Source of the DNA: Firmicutes bacterium CAG:534
Lineage (GTDB): Bacteria > Bacillota > Clostridia > Lachnospirales > Lachnospiraceae
Length of the DNA stretch: 31,745 nt
NCBI GenBank assembly: GCA_000436115.1
Contig: FR894558.1
Span: forward strand, 276,151-307,895
Direction of reading: 5' to 3'
The notes under the pieces: generated by a model
The model's database searches: none
Seen by the model: only the letters and a program-made list of their open reading frames with translations
What the model was told of the DNA's origin: nothing
Program-made: the position numbers and the translations under genes
Shown here: positions 15,861-22,591 of the stretch, in pieces
Numbering within the stretch: position 1 is the first letter of the stretch
Layout: each line of letters begins with the position of its first letter

Positions 15861-17975
15861 TTATCGTTTCCTCCTGGTAAGCCAGACTGCAAATCCACTG
15901 ATCAGAAATGCAAAAGGAAGGATCAGGATTGTGATCAGGGAAAGAAGCACTACGTTTCCTCTGGAAATCACAAGCTGCTCTACCTGATAATCCTTTACCG
16001 GTATGGAAATCGTGGAAACACCGCTTTCTGAAACCATGCAGCCAAGGGAACCCATAAACAGCTTTTGGTTATTTCCGGAAACCATGGAGTCGATGTCTTT
16101 TGTAAAGAGCTGCTCACTGGCATAGATCAGAGCTGTGGAGCTGCCGTCTTCTACAGTTTTTCTGCATAAAAGTCCAAGGGCAAAAGGCCCCTCCTGATCC
16201 CCTTCCTGTTTGGAGTAATCCACATTTCCCTCTATATCGTCCCTGATAAAGCTTTCCTCCGTGGAAGAAAGAAGCGTTGTCACTGTTATCCCCTCCTGTT
16301 CCTCGTAAAACAGCCCCTGTGAAAATGGTACAAAAACATATCCTCCCTTGCCATAAACATCTTCCGTAGCTGTATCATATTCGATCTCCGGAAGCAGATA
16401 AAAGGGATTGGTATAATAATGCTCTGCATTTTCTTCCAGCACAAGGCCTCTGCTGACGGAAACTCCATAAAAGTCAAGCAGTCTGTTATAGTTTGTAAGT
16501 TCTTTTCCTGTGTAGGTGGAAATCAGCATTACGTTTCCGCCGTTTTCCATGTAGGAAAGAACCTTCTCTGCATCGTCTGCCGACAGATCTTCCGTGGGCG
16601 AATTGATGATCACACACTGGGCATCCTCCGGGATCTTGCCATAATTCATTAAATTTATGGTTTCATAATCGATATTGGCTTTTTCGATCGCGTTTTGGAA
16701 GGAGGTATCAAGAGAAAGCTCCCCATGTCCTTCTGTCAAATAAATCTTGGGCATCTGATCAGAAAGTACATACTCTATGGCGCTGGTCAGCTGTCCCTCT
16801 CCATCGTAGCCTGTCACATTGGTTGAATAAGTTGTGTAATCGATTTCCGTTTCATAAATACTGGAGTAATCGATCACCTTGCTTCGTTTGCTCCCCTCTA
16901 CGATCATACTGTTTGTCGTCACTGATGCATCTGTATAATTTGTAAAAAACTTGGGATTGACTGCCGGATCCACATAAGAAACCTTTATGTGGCTGTTTTC
17001 ACTGGCATAGTTTTTTAAGGTGGTATCGAGCACCGTATCCGCCTGCTTTTCGTTTACCAGTACATAAATTGTTACATCCTCCGTTACCGAAGCAAGCAGT
17101 TCCTTTGTGCCATCAGACAGAGAATAGATCTTATCCCTGGTAATATCAAATTCCGTATAACGGGATGGAAGCTGACAAGCCACAACATTCAGTAAGACCA
17201 TAAATGCCGTACAGATTACGAGCACCGCAGAACTGTAAGCGCTCATACTGAGGTTTTTAACAGAAACCTGATACCTTCTTTTCTGAATAGACTGTACTGT
17301 AAAGATCAGAAAAAGTAAGATAACAGAACCGTAATAAACAAGGCTTGCCACATGAAGAGAACCATTTAGCAGCTGATCAAAAGGCGTCACCATATCAAAT
17401 GCGGAAAGAAGTCTGGTCAGCCAGTTTCCTGACTGGGAGATCAGATTGGTAATTCCCGACATCACATAGCCTAAAAACAGGATTCCAAAGGTAAGAACCG
17501 CCGAAATCACCTGGCTTTCCGTGAGGGAGGAAACAAAGATCCCGATGGCAATGCAGGAAAGCCCATACAGGAAAAAGCCCAGGATCGCCAGATAGCTTTC
17601 CCCCATATCCACTTCCCCAAAGGCAGAAAGGATCAGCGGATAAATACAGGTGATCCCCATTGGGATTGCAAAAATTGTTGCAAGCGCAAGAAATTTTCCA
17701 CCCACGATCCCTGCCACACTGACAGGCGCCGTTAAGATAAGCTGATCTGTTTTTTGCCTGCGCTCTTCTGCCAGGATCCTCATGGTCAGGATCGGAATGG
17801 TGATCAGGAAAAGAAAAACAATGGAAGAAAGCGCATATCCTATGTAGCTGTATCCTGCAAACAGATTATATACCGAGAAATAAATTCCAAGCAAAAACAA
17901 AGTGGCACCAATAAAAAGCGGCCCGATAAAGGTGTGGAAATAAGCTTTTATTTCTCTTTTATAAATTGCTGTCAT
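15861..17975 (-). CDS. ABC-2 type permease fused to a GldG-like extracytoplasmic domain
   Basis: A 704-residue fusion. Residues 1-235 form an ABC-2 permease with about six membrane segments (GldF-like). After a further membrane segment near 243-265, residues 270-670 form the GldG/IFT52-like region (VYVLVNEKQ-like start, then MPKIYLTEGHGELS and NVMLISTYTGKELTNY), and a final membrane helix lies at 677-699 before RRKR. In gliding bacteria GldF and GldG are separate; here they are one protein, a form common in clostridia, which do not glide. Its start overlaps the ATPase gene by 17 bp. The transported substrate is unknown. Confidence 0.9.
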   Translation of the reverse strand: MTAIYKREIKAYFHTFIGPLFIGATLFLLGIYFSVYNLFAGYSYIGYALSSIVFLFLITIPILTMRILAEERRQKTDQLILTAPVSVAGIVGGKFLALATIFAIPMGITCIYPLILSAFGEVDMGESYLAILGFFLYGLSCIAIGIFVSSLTESQVISAVLTFGILFLGYVMSGITNLISQSGNWLTRLLSAFDMVTPFDQLLNGSLHVASLVYYGSVILLFLIFTVQSIQKRRYQVSVKNLSMSAYSSAVLVICTAFMVLLNVVACQLPSRYTEFDITRDKIYSLSDGTKELLASVTEDVTIYVLVNEKQADTVLDTTLKNYASENSHIKVSYVDPAVNPKFFTNYTDASVTTNSMIVEGSKRSKVIDYSSIYETEIDYTTYSTNVTGYDGEGQLTSAIEYVLSDQMPKIYLTEGHGELSLDTSFQNAIEKANIDYETINLMNYGKIPEDAQCVIINSPTEDLSADDAEKVLSYMENGGNVMLISTYTGKELTNYNRLLDFYGVSVSRGLVLEENAEHYYTNPFYLLPEIEYDTATEDVYGKGGYVFVPFSQGLFYEEQEGITVTTLLSSTEESFIRDDIEGNVDYSKQEGDQEGPFALGLLCRKTVEDGSSTALIYASEQLFTKDIDSMVSGNNQKLFMGSLGCMVSESGVSTISIPVKDYQVEQLVISRGNVVLLSLITILILPFAFLISGFAVWLTRRKR

Positions 17976-18984
17976 TTTCTTCTCCTCCTTCCTTTTGGGG
18001 CACCTCCGTGTCCTGAGCTGCCGCCTCTTCTGTTTTCTGAACTGCCTCTTCTCCGTCTTCTGTCAGTTCCAAGAAAATATCTTCCAGAGAACGTTCCACT
18101 CTGCTTAAGCTCATAATCGGCAGACCTGCTTTTGCCATGGCGTAAAAAAGCTCCCTTCTGATATCCTCTCCTGCCTCTGTCTGAAGCACAAGGCTGACAC
18201 AGCCCTTTTCGGAACTTTCTTCATAGGAGACAGCTTTCACATGTTCAAGCATCTCCACCGCCTTCTGCGCCTGTTCCCTGTCTCCAAGCAGAGTGATGCG
18301 GATCTGTGCGTCCCCTCTTACCCTGCCGGTAAGGCCCTCAGGCGTATCACAGGCAACCAGTTTTCCCTTTGATATAATCATGATCTCGTCACATACTGCC
18401 TGTACTTCTGATAAGATATGAGAACTTAGGATCACCGTATGCTTTTCTCCTAATTTTTTAATCAGATCTCTGATCTCAATGATCTGTTTGGGATCCAGTC
18501 CCACTGTCGGTTCATCTAAAATGATCACTTCCGGGTATCCAAGTATGGCCTGTGCCAGTCCTACTCTCTGTTTGTATCCTTTGGAAAGATTTTTGATCAG
18601 CCGGTCAGCCATATCCTGTATCATTACCATTTCCATGACCTGCCTCAGCTGATCTGCTCTCTCCCTTTTGGGAATCCTCTTTAATTCTGCCACAAAGGAC
18701 AGATATTCCTTTACCGTCATTTCTCCATATAGGGGCGGGATTTCCGGAAGGTAACCGATGCAGCTTTTCGCCTTTTCCGCATCCTTTATGAGATCATATC
18801 CGTTGATCTTTACACTTCCCTGTGTAGGCGCTATGTATCCGGTCATCATGTTCATGGTCGTGCTCTTTCCGGCGCCGTTTGGCCCCAGAAATCCGTAAAT
18901 CTTTCCTGGCTCCACATGAAAGGACAAGTGATCTACTGCCGTGTGATTTCCATATTTCTTCACCAAATCTTCCACTTCAATCAA
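17959..18984 (-). CDS. ABC transporter ATP-binding protein (GldA-like)
   Basis: A 341-residue ATPase that should power the adjoining permease. Walker A GPNGAGKST is at 34-42, the signature LSKGYKQR at 133-140, and Walker B VIILDEPT ends at 160, followed by the D-loop. The C-terminal 110 residues carry an extra domain as in DrrA/NatA-type exporters and an acidic tail. No ATG lies at the start; the TTG at 18984 has AGGAGG eight bases upstream and gives the expected N-terminus (IEVEDLVKKYG). It is the first gene of the ABC-GldFG-DUF4340 operon. Confidence 0.93.
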   Translation of the reverse strand: MIEVEDLVKKYGNHTAVDHLSFHVEPGKIYGFLGPNGAGKSTTMNMMTGYIAPTQGSVKINGYDLIKDAEKAKSCIGYLPEIPPLYGEMTVKEYLSFVAELKRIPKRERADQLRQVMEMVMIQDMADRLIKNLSKGYKQRVGLAQAILGYPEVIILDEPTVGLDPKQIIEIRDLIKKLGEKHTVILSSHILSEVQAVCDEIMIISKGKLVACDTPEGLTGRVRGDAQIRITLLGDREQAQKAVEMLEHVKAVSYEESSEKGCVSLVLQTEAGEDIRRELFYAMAKAGLPIMSLSRVERSLEDIFLELTEDGEEAVQKTEEAAAQDTEVPQKEGGEENDSNL

Positions 18985-19078
18985 AATAATTGCCTCCTTT
19001 TTGCATCTGTTCTTTTTACTTTACTTTAATTTTGTGTTTATTTTCCAAAAAAAGTGTGAAAAAAATGTGTCGGTCTGG

Positions 19079-19106
19079 AACTGTCATTGTTCCCTATCAT
19101 ACTATA
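19079..19106 (+). promoter_or_regulatory. Candidate mother-cell sigma promoter of cotJABC
   Basis: CATACTATA (19098-19106) fits the sigma-K -10 (CATAnnnTA) and is one base from the sigma-E -10. AAC at 19079-19081 gives a sigma-K-like -35 at 16 bases spacing; no convincing sigma-E -35 is seen. The cotJ start codon is 37 bases downstream. Confidence 0.45.
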
Positions 19107-19142
19107 GTATTAAAAAATCCGAGAGTTTATGAAAGGAAAACT

Positions 19143-19313
19143 ATGCAGGACTACAGCTTTAACGAATACTTTGACCGCTTCCCGATCGCCATGGCTTACG
19201 TCCCCTGGCAGCATCTCACAAATATTTTTGAAAATCTTGATGAAGCATATCGGATCGGTACGATTTTCCCCGAACTGGAAAAACCATTTACAGGAAGGAG
19301 ATGCGTTAAATGA
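19143..19313 (+). CDS. cotJA: Spore coat-associated protein CotJA
   Basis: A 56-residue protein with the CotJA pattern: an N-terminal aromatic stretch (FDRFPIAMAYVPWQ), then NIFENLDEAYRIGTIFPELEKPF. It helps place CotJC in the spore coat. AAGG lies six bases before the ATG at 19143. The stop overlaps the cotJB start (ATGA), so the genes are translationally coupled. A longer in-frame opening to 18990 runs through the promoter and is not used. Confidence 0.92.
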   Translation: MQDYSFNEYFDRFPIAMAYVPWQHLTNIFENLDEAYRIGTIFPELEKPFTGRRCVK

Positions 19314-19570
19314 ATTCCGACAAAGAAAGACTTTTGCACGAAATTGGCGTGATCGATTTTGTAGTTGTGGAGATGACAGAGTACCTGGACACTCATCCTA
19401 CCGACAAAGAAGCCATGGAATATTTAAACCACTATGTCCGCATGAAAAATCAGGCCATGAGGGAATACGCCATGAAATATGGTCCATTACGCATTTCTGA
19501 CGCAGATGGCTGCAGACAAAATGAATGGAAATGGGCAACCCAGCCCTGGCCATGGGAAGGAGGATGTTAA
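19310..19570 (+). CDS. cotJB: Spore coat protein CotJB
   Basis: An 86-residue protein of the CotJB family, with the pattern LLHEIGVIDFVVVEMTEYLD, a helical middle with NHYVRMKNQAMREY, and a Trp-rich C-terminus (WKWATQPWPWEGGC). AAGGAG lies nine bases before the ATG, inside cotJA. It ends three bases before cotJC. Expected in the inner coat together with CotJA and CotJC. Confidence 0.93.
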   Translation: MNSDKERLLHEIGVIDFVVVEMTEYLDTHPTDKEAMEYLNHYVRMKNQAMREYAMKYGPLRISDADGCRQNEWKWATQPWPWEGGC

Positions 19571-19573
19571 AAG

Positions 19574-20179
19574 ATGTGGAGTTATGAAAAAAGATTACAG
19601 TATCCCGTAAATATCAAGGAACCCAATGCCCAAATCGCACAGGTGATCATGAGTCAGTACGGCGGCCCCGACGGAGAACTTGGAGCTTCCATGCGGTATA
19701 TCTCCCAGCGCTATACCATGCCCTACAACGAGGTTGCTGCCATTCTTACGGATATTGGTACAGAGGAGCTGGCTCACTTGGAAATGGTTTCCACCATTGT
19801 TCATCAGCTTACCAGAAATCTTTCTATGGAAGAAATTGAAAACTCAGGTTTTGCAAATTATTATGTAGATCACACGGTAGGCATCTGGCCTATGGCGGCC
19901 GGTGGCATTCCGTTTAACAGCTGCGAATTCCAGTCAAAGGGGGACGCCATTACCGATCTGTTTGAGGATATGGCGGCGGAACAAAAAGCGAGATCTACCT
20001 ATGATAATATTTTGAGACTGGTGCATGACAGTGACATCTGCGAACCGATCCGCTTCCTGCGTGCCCGTGAAATCGTGCACTTCCAGCGTTTCGGTGAAGC
20101 CCTTCGTATCGTACAGGATAAATTGGATTCCAAGAATTTCTATGCCTTTAATCCTGAATTTGATCGTTGTAAATCTTAA
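19574..20179 (+). CDS. cotJC: Spore coat protein CotJC, manganese catalase family
   Basis: A 201-residue ferritin-like protein of the manganese catalase family. Likely metal ligands are Glu35, the E65xxH68 pair (EELAHLE), Glu136 (AAEQKAR) and the E166xxH169 pair (REIVHF), so both ExxH motifs of the dimetal site are present. It is shorter than vegetative Mn catalases (about 270-300) as is normal for CotJC. Catalase activity in the coat is known for some clostridial homologues and is inferred here. AGGAGG lies 10 bases before the ATG. A terminator follows 20 bp after the stop. Confidence 0.95.
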   Translation: MWSYEKRLQYPVNIKEPNAQIAQVIMSQYGGPDGELGASMRYISQRYTMPYNEVAAILTDIGTEELAHLEMVSTIVHQLTRNLSMEEIENSGFANYYVDHTVGIWPMAAGGIPFNSCEFQSKGDAITDLFEDMAAEQKARSTYDNILRLVHDSDICEPIRFLRAREIVHFQRFGEALRIVQDKLDSKNFYAFNPEFDRCKS

Positions 20180-20198
20180 ATATCAGCTAAATAACTGC

Positions 20199-20239
20199 AA
20201 AACCGCCCTTTCCAGACACCTGTCAGGAAGGGCGGTTTT
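20199..20239 (+). terminator. Intrinsic terminator of cotJABC
   Basis: AAAACCGCCC-TTTCC (20199-20213) pairs with GGAAGGGCGGTTTT (20226-20239) with a single bulged T, loop AGACACCTGTCA, and the 3' arm ends in a T run. Confidence 0.85.
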
Positions 20240-20377
20240 ATCCTGCAAACCAATTATTATTTCTTATTGATTTTTTTCTCTGGCTTTTTTTTTGCCTATT
20301 GCATTTATCTCTTATGGTCATGTCTCATAAGGTCGGCCACTGACTGCCTCCCGAATAAATGAAAAAGCAGAAATCAT

Positions 20378-20779
20378 TTACTGATCCCTGCTTGATTTCT
20401 CGGTTGCTTTTTCTTCAATTCCTATACTCAGATTACACATAATTCTCACATTCTCTCTTAATTCATTGCTGATTGGGATATTATATTCATGTTCTATGAT
20501 ATCTAATTTTTCCTGCTCTTTCAATTCGCTTGAGAGAAGTGCTCCAATCAAGCGATGCATTTCATATTTTCCCTCATGATCTGGAATATCATTCGTAATT
20601 CCCACTAACACAATATTTAGCAGATCCATATTGCCTTTCCAGTCATGTGGACTCAGCATCTCATCCTTCGTAAGGTGGATATGGCTTAAACTGTTACAAT
20701 CCATGTTCATACAGATCCAAATGCTGAATACTTGTTTTATGTCATCATAATTCGTGTTTACAAAATCTCGCTGCTTCAT
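20378..20779 (-). pseudogene. Truncated Rpn/PD-(D/E)XK nuclease family transposase remnant
   Basis: A 133-codon frame resembling the C-terminal part of clostridial Rpn-type recombination-promoting nucleases (KQVFSIWICMNM, then HDWKGNMDLLNIVLVGI and RLIGALLSSELKEQEKLDII). The nuclease N-terminus is absent; TGA and TAG codons lie just upstream in frame, there is no ribosome binding site, and the C-terminus also looks cut. About 80-170 bp upstream, a closed frame (near 20861-20950, with NTLYNGNVKKADALTS) may be an N-terminal scrap of the same gene, so an internal deletion is possible. The sequence is more AT-rich than its neighbours. Family assignment is from memory of the motif pattern. Confidence 0.6.
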
Positions 20780-21006
20780 TGCTATCTATCAGCATGGGAT
20801 GCTGCTCATATAAAATTGTATCTACTATGGGTGATGATTTCCCAGAAGTGGGAAGATCAATTATGACGTCAAGGCATCTGCCTTTTTTACATTACCATTA
20901 TAAAGTGTATTTCTGTCACTGTCAACGAATGGCTTGCCTTTATGATAATCGGGAAAATGAAAATTAAAATTTTATTTTTTCATAACACGCTTATTCTTAC
21001 TGCTAT

Positions 21007-21035
21007 TTGCATTCCTTTTCAAACCGCTGTATAAT
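21007..21035 (+). promoter_or_regulatory. Candidate promoter of the structured RNA element
   Basis: TTGCAT (21007-21012) and a perfect TATAAT (21030-21035) lie 17 bases apart. Transcription from it would start near 21042-21043, the first base of the outer stem of the element. No coding gene follows on this strand. Confidence 0.5.
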
Positions 21036-21042
21036 ATCAAAA

Positions 21043-21135
21043 GCACCAGTTCTGGGAGGAGTGCGGTTTTGCCCGTACCGCCAGTGTCTAGGTTCACACA
21101 TTTGATTATCCCGTAGAACACTTGGCGGCTGGTGC
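21043..21135 (+). ncRNA. Candidate structured small RNA, family not recognised
   Basis: The outer stem GCACCAG (21043-21049) pairs with CTGGTGC (21129-21135). Inside, CCGCCA-GTGT-CTA (21078-21090) pairs with TAG-A-ACAC-T-TGGCGG, giving 13 bp with two single bulges. GGGA near 21054 could pair with TCCC in the hairpin loop (a pseudoknot), and GCGGT (21064-21068) could compete for ACCGC. The element is about 93 nt and does not match tRNA, SRP RNA or any riboswitch class I recall. Read on the minus strand it also folds, ends in TTTT and lies 11 bp after the ATC hydrolase-like stop, so a terminator for that gene is the main alternative. Confidence 0.45.
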
Positions 21136-21146
21136 AATTTCAGTAA

Positions 21147-21776
21147 TTACGCTTCCCGATTACCGGTAATATAGTAGTCGCAGTAATCGCCGCCTCCGGC
21201 GATCGTCTGTTCCCGGTGCAGAACACCATGCTGGAGAGAGATCATGACCTGATCAAGTTCACACAAAAGCGGCATGACTTCTTCTGCTCCGATTTTTTTG
21301 CAATAGGCGCAAATGGGGCATCTTGTAATTCTGTAATAGCACGCATTTTCATGTGGCTGTCCTACGAAATCAACCTTAAAGGAAGTGGGATACTTTGCCT
21401 CTTTTTCAGGCGTATACCATTTCACATATTTCATAATGTTCTTTTTGTTAATGTTTTTCCCCTTGTCCGTATTTAAATCTGTGCTGGAGAAATACCATTT
21501 TATGTAGTAAAGGGAACGCTCCATCATAAGCTGTATGGTTTCCGGCGGGATCTCTTTCTTACTTGCAAGATACGGTGCCACAAAAGCAAGTGCAAAAAGC
21601 TCATTATAAGCCATAGGGTTATCCGCTCCTATATCATCCGCCTCATCCACCAGCTTGCGATAAACAGCCTTGCTTTGCTTCATAATCTTACATGCATACT
21701 CCCTATTATATTTTTCTGTTAAAACCTTCTTCATGGGTTTTGAAAATAAGGCGAAATAAAAACCATTGTACTTCAT
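21147..21776 (-). CDS. L-2-amino-thiazoline-4-carboxylic acid hydrolase-like protein
   Basis: A 209-residue protein of the ATC hydrolase family. The known enzyme in the family opens the thiazoline ring of ATC on the way to cysteine; most members are uncharacterised. Family-type features are the helical N-terminal half, FKVDFVGQPHENACYYRI, CPICAYCKKIG and the C-terminal HREQTIAGGGDYCDYYI. Its ATG overlaps the TGA of the upstream regulator gene (ATGA) and GGAGAGG lies about 8 bases ahead, so the two are coupled. A longer frame upstream is not used. The actual substrate may differ from ATC. Confidence 0.82.
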   Translation of the reverse strand: MKYNGFYFALFSKPMKKVLTEKYNREYACKIMKQSKAVYRKLVDEADDIGADNPMAYNELFALAFVAPYLASKKEIPPETIQLMMERSLYYIKWYFSSTDLNTDKGKNINKKNIMKYVKWYTPEKEAKYPTSFKVDFVGQPHENACYYRITRCPICAYCKKIGAEEVMPLLCELDQVMISLQHGVLHREQTIAGGGDYCDYYITGNREA

Positions 21777-22405
21777 AACTGTTCCTCTCCTTCCATTTCT
21801 TTTCCTGCATTTAAAAGCGCTGCCCATCCTCCAAAATGATAACGCATCACTGCATTCATATACCCTTGTGCCGCTTCCCTTTCATAACCTCCGTTCACAA
21901 TTTGATAATAGCTGTAAAACTGTGAAGATATTAATAGCCGCATCAAATTTTCATCAAAGAATTTCTCTTTCTGCTCTTCAAAAAAAGCTTCGCTCTCATA
22001 AACTTTTCTTTCCACGATCTTATCAAAAAAACCTTCCAGGCTGCTTCCTGCGCTCTTACACAAAAGCAAAACCGCCTCCTGATAATGATCAAATATTAAA
22101 TGAAGGATTACCTCTGATTCCTGTTTCATGGAGCCTTCCAGGTGATGGATCAGTCCCTCTGCTGCTTCTTTATGATATTCATCCTTTACCGACTGAAATA
22201 CCTTTTCAATTTCAAAAAGAAACGGAGCAAGTAAGCTGCAAAAAAGCTCATCCTTTGTCTTATATCTGGTTTGGATCGCACCTACTGTCACACCGGCCTT
22301 TTTGGCAATTTCCCGCAGAGAAGCCTCCCGGTATCCTTTTTCCAGGAACTCTGAAAACGCCGCATGTATAATCCTTTCATCTAGCTCGTGATTTCTGTTT
22401 GCCAT
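21773..22405 (-). CDS. TetR/AcrR family transcriptional regulator
   Basis: A 210-residue regulator. Residues 5-52 form the TetR-type helix-turn-helix (IIHAAFSEFLEKGYREASLR, then KKAGVTVGAIQTRYKTKDEL). The rest is an all-helical ligand-binding domain of unknown specificity. The ATG at 22405 has AGAGG/GGAGG just upstream; longer starts lack it. A 30-bp palindrome overlaps its promoter, which suggests autorepression and control of the coupled ATC hydrolase-like gene. Confidence 0.93.
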   Translation of the reverse strand: MANRNHELDERIIHAAFSEFLEKGYREASLREIAKKAGVTVGAIQTRYKTKDELFCSLLAPFLFEIEKVFQSVKDEYHKEAAEGLIHHLEGSMKQESEVILHLIFDHYQEAVLLLCKSAGSSLEGFFDKIVERKVYESEAFFEEQKEKFFDENLMRLLISSQFYSYYQIVNGGYEREAAQGYMNAVMRYHFGGWAALLNAGKEMEGEEQL

Positions 22406-22452
22406 ATTCCTCCTCTCTTCCTTGCAGTCCTTTAAATACATCCTCTTATATC

Positions 22453-22482
22453 AATTACACTGTAATTAATTACGGTGTAATT
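22453..22482. promoter_or_regulatory. Palindromic operator, probably for the TetR-type regulator
   Basis: AATTACACTGTAAT (22453-22466), two bases, then ATTACGGTGTAATT (22469-22482): 14-bp arms with one mismatch. It overlaps the -10 element and covers the likely transcription start. Confidence 0.75.
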
Positions 22483-22508
22483 ATATCAAGCCGTATCTGT
22501 CTTGTCAA
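22480..22508 (-). promoter_or_regulatory. Consensus sigma-A promoter of the tetR-type operon
   Basis: On the minus strand TTGACA (22508-22503) and TATAAT (22485-22480) are both perfect and 17 bases apart. A promoter this strong usually needs a repressor, which fits the overlapping operator. Confidence 0.85.
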
Positions 22509-22518
22509 ATCCTAATAC

Positions 22519-22549
22519 AAAAAACCGCCCTTCCTTGCGGAACGGGCGG
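22519..22549 (-). terminator. Intrinsic terminator after the acyltransferase gene
   Basis: On the minus strand CCGCCCGTTCC-GCAA-GGAAGGGCGG forms a 10-bp stem with one bulged base, followed by TTTTTT. Confidence 0.88.
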
Positions 22550-22591
22550 CCATACAGTTAATCCCGGCTGTTCTATATCAAAACATGATTT

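Larger units (their letters stand above)
20780..21146. other. Intergenic region of 367 bp with gene scraps and a structured element
   Basis: No intact gene is seen. The left part holds broken frames likely left by the Rpn-type gene. A 27-bp near-palindrome (20957-20983, A/T only in the middle) follows. The right part has a promoter-like pair (21007-21035) and the strongly paired segment 21043-21135. Confidence 0.6.

Noticed and set aside
20368..20400. Inverted repeat AGAAATCA/TGATTTCT at the end of the Rpn remnant
   Set aside because: Only 8 bp with a 16-base loop in AT-rich decayed DNA and no T run; not enough to call a terminator or element end.
21043..21135. tRNA-like or T-box reading of the structured element
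   Set aside because: The 7-bp outer stem recalls an acceptor stem and GTACCGC recalls a T-box, but there is no T-loop sequence, anticodon arm, specifier loop or downstream synthetase gene.
21159..21170. Perfect 12-bp palindrome ATTACCGGTAAT
   Set aside because: It lies within the coding end of the ATC hydrolase-like gene and has no supporting context.
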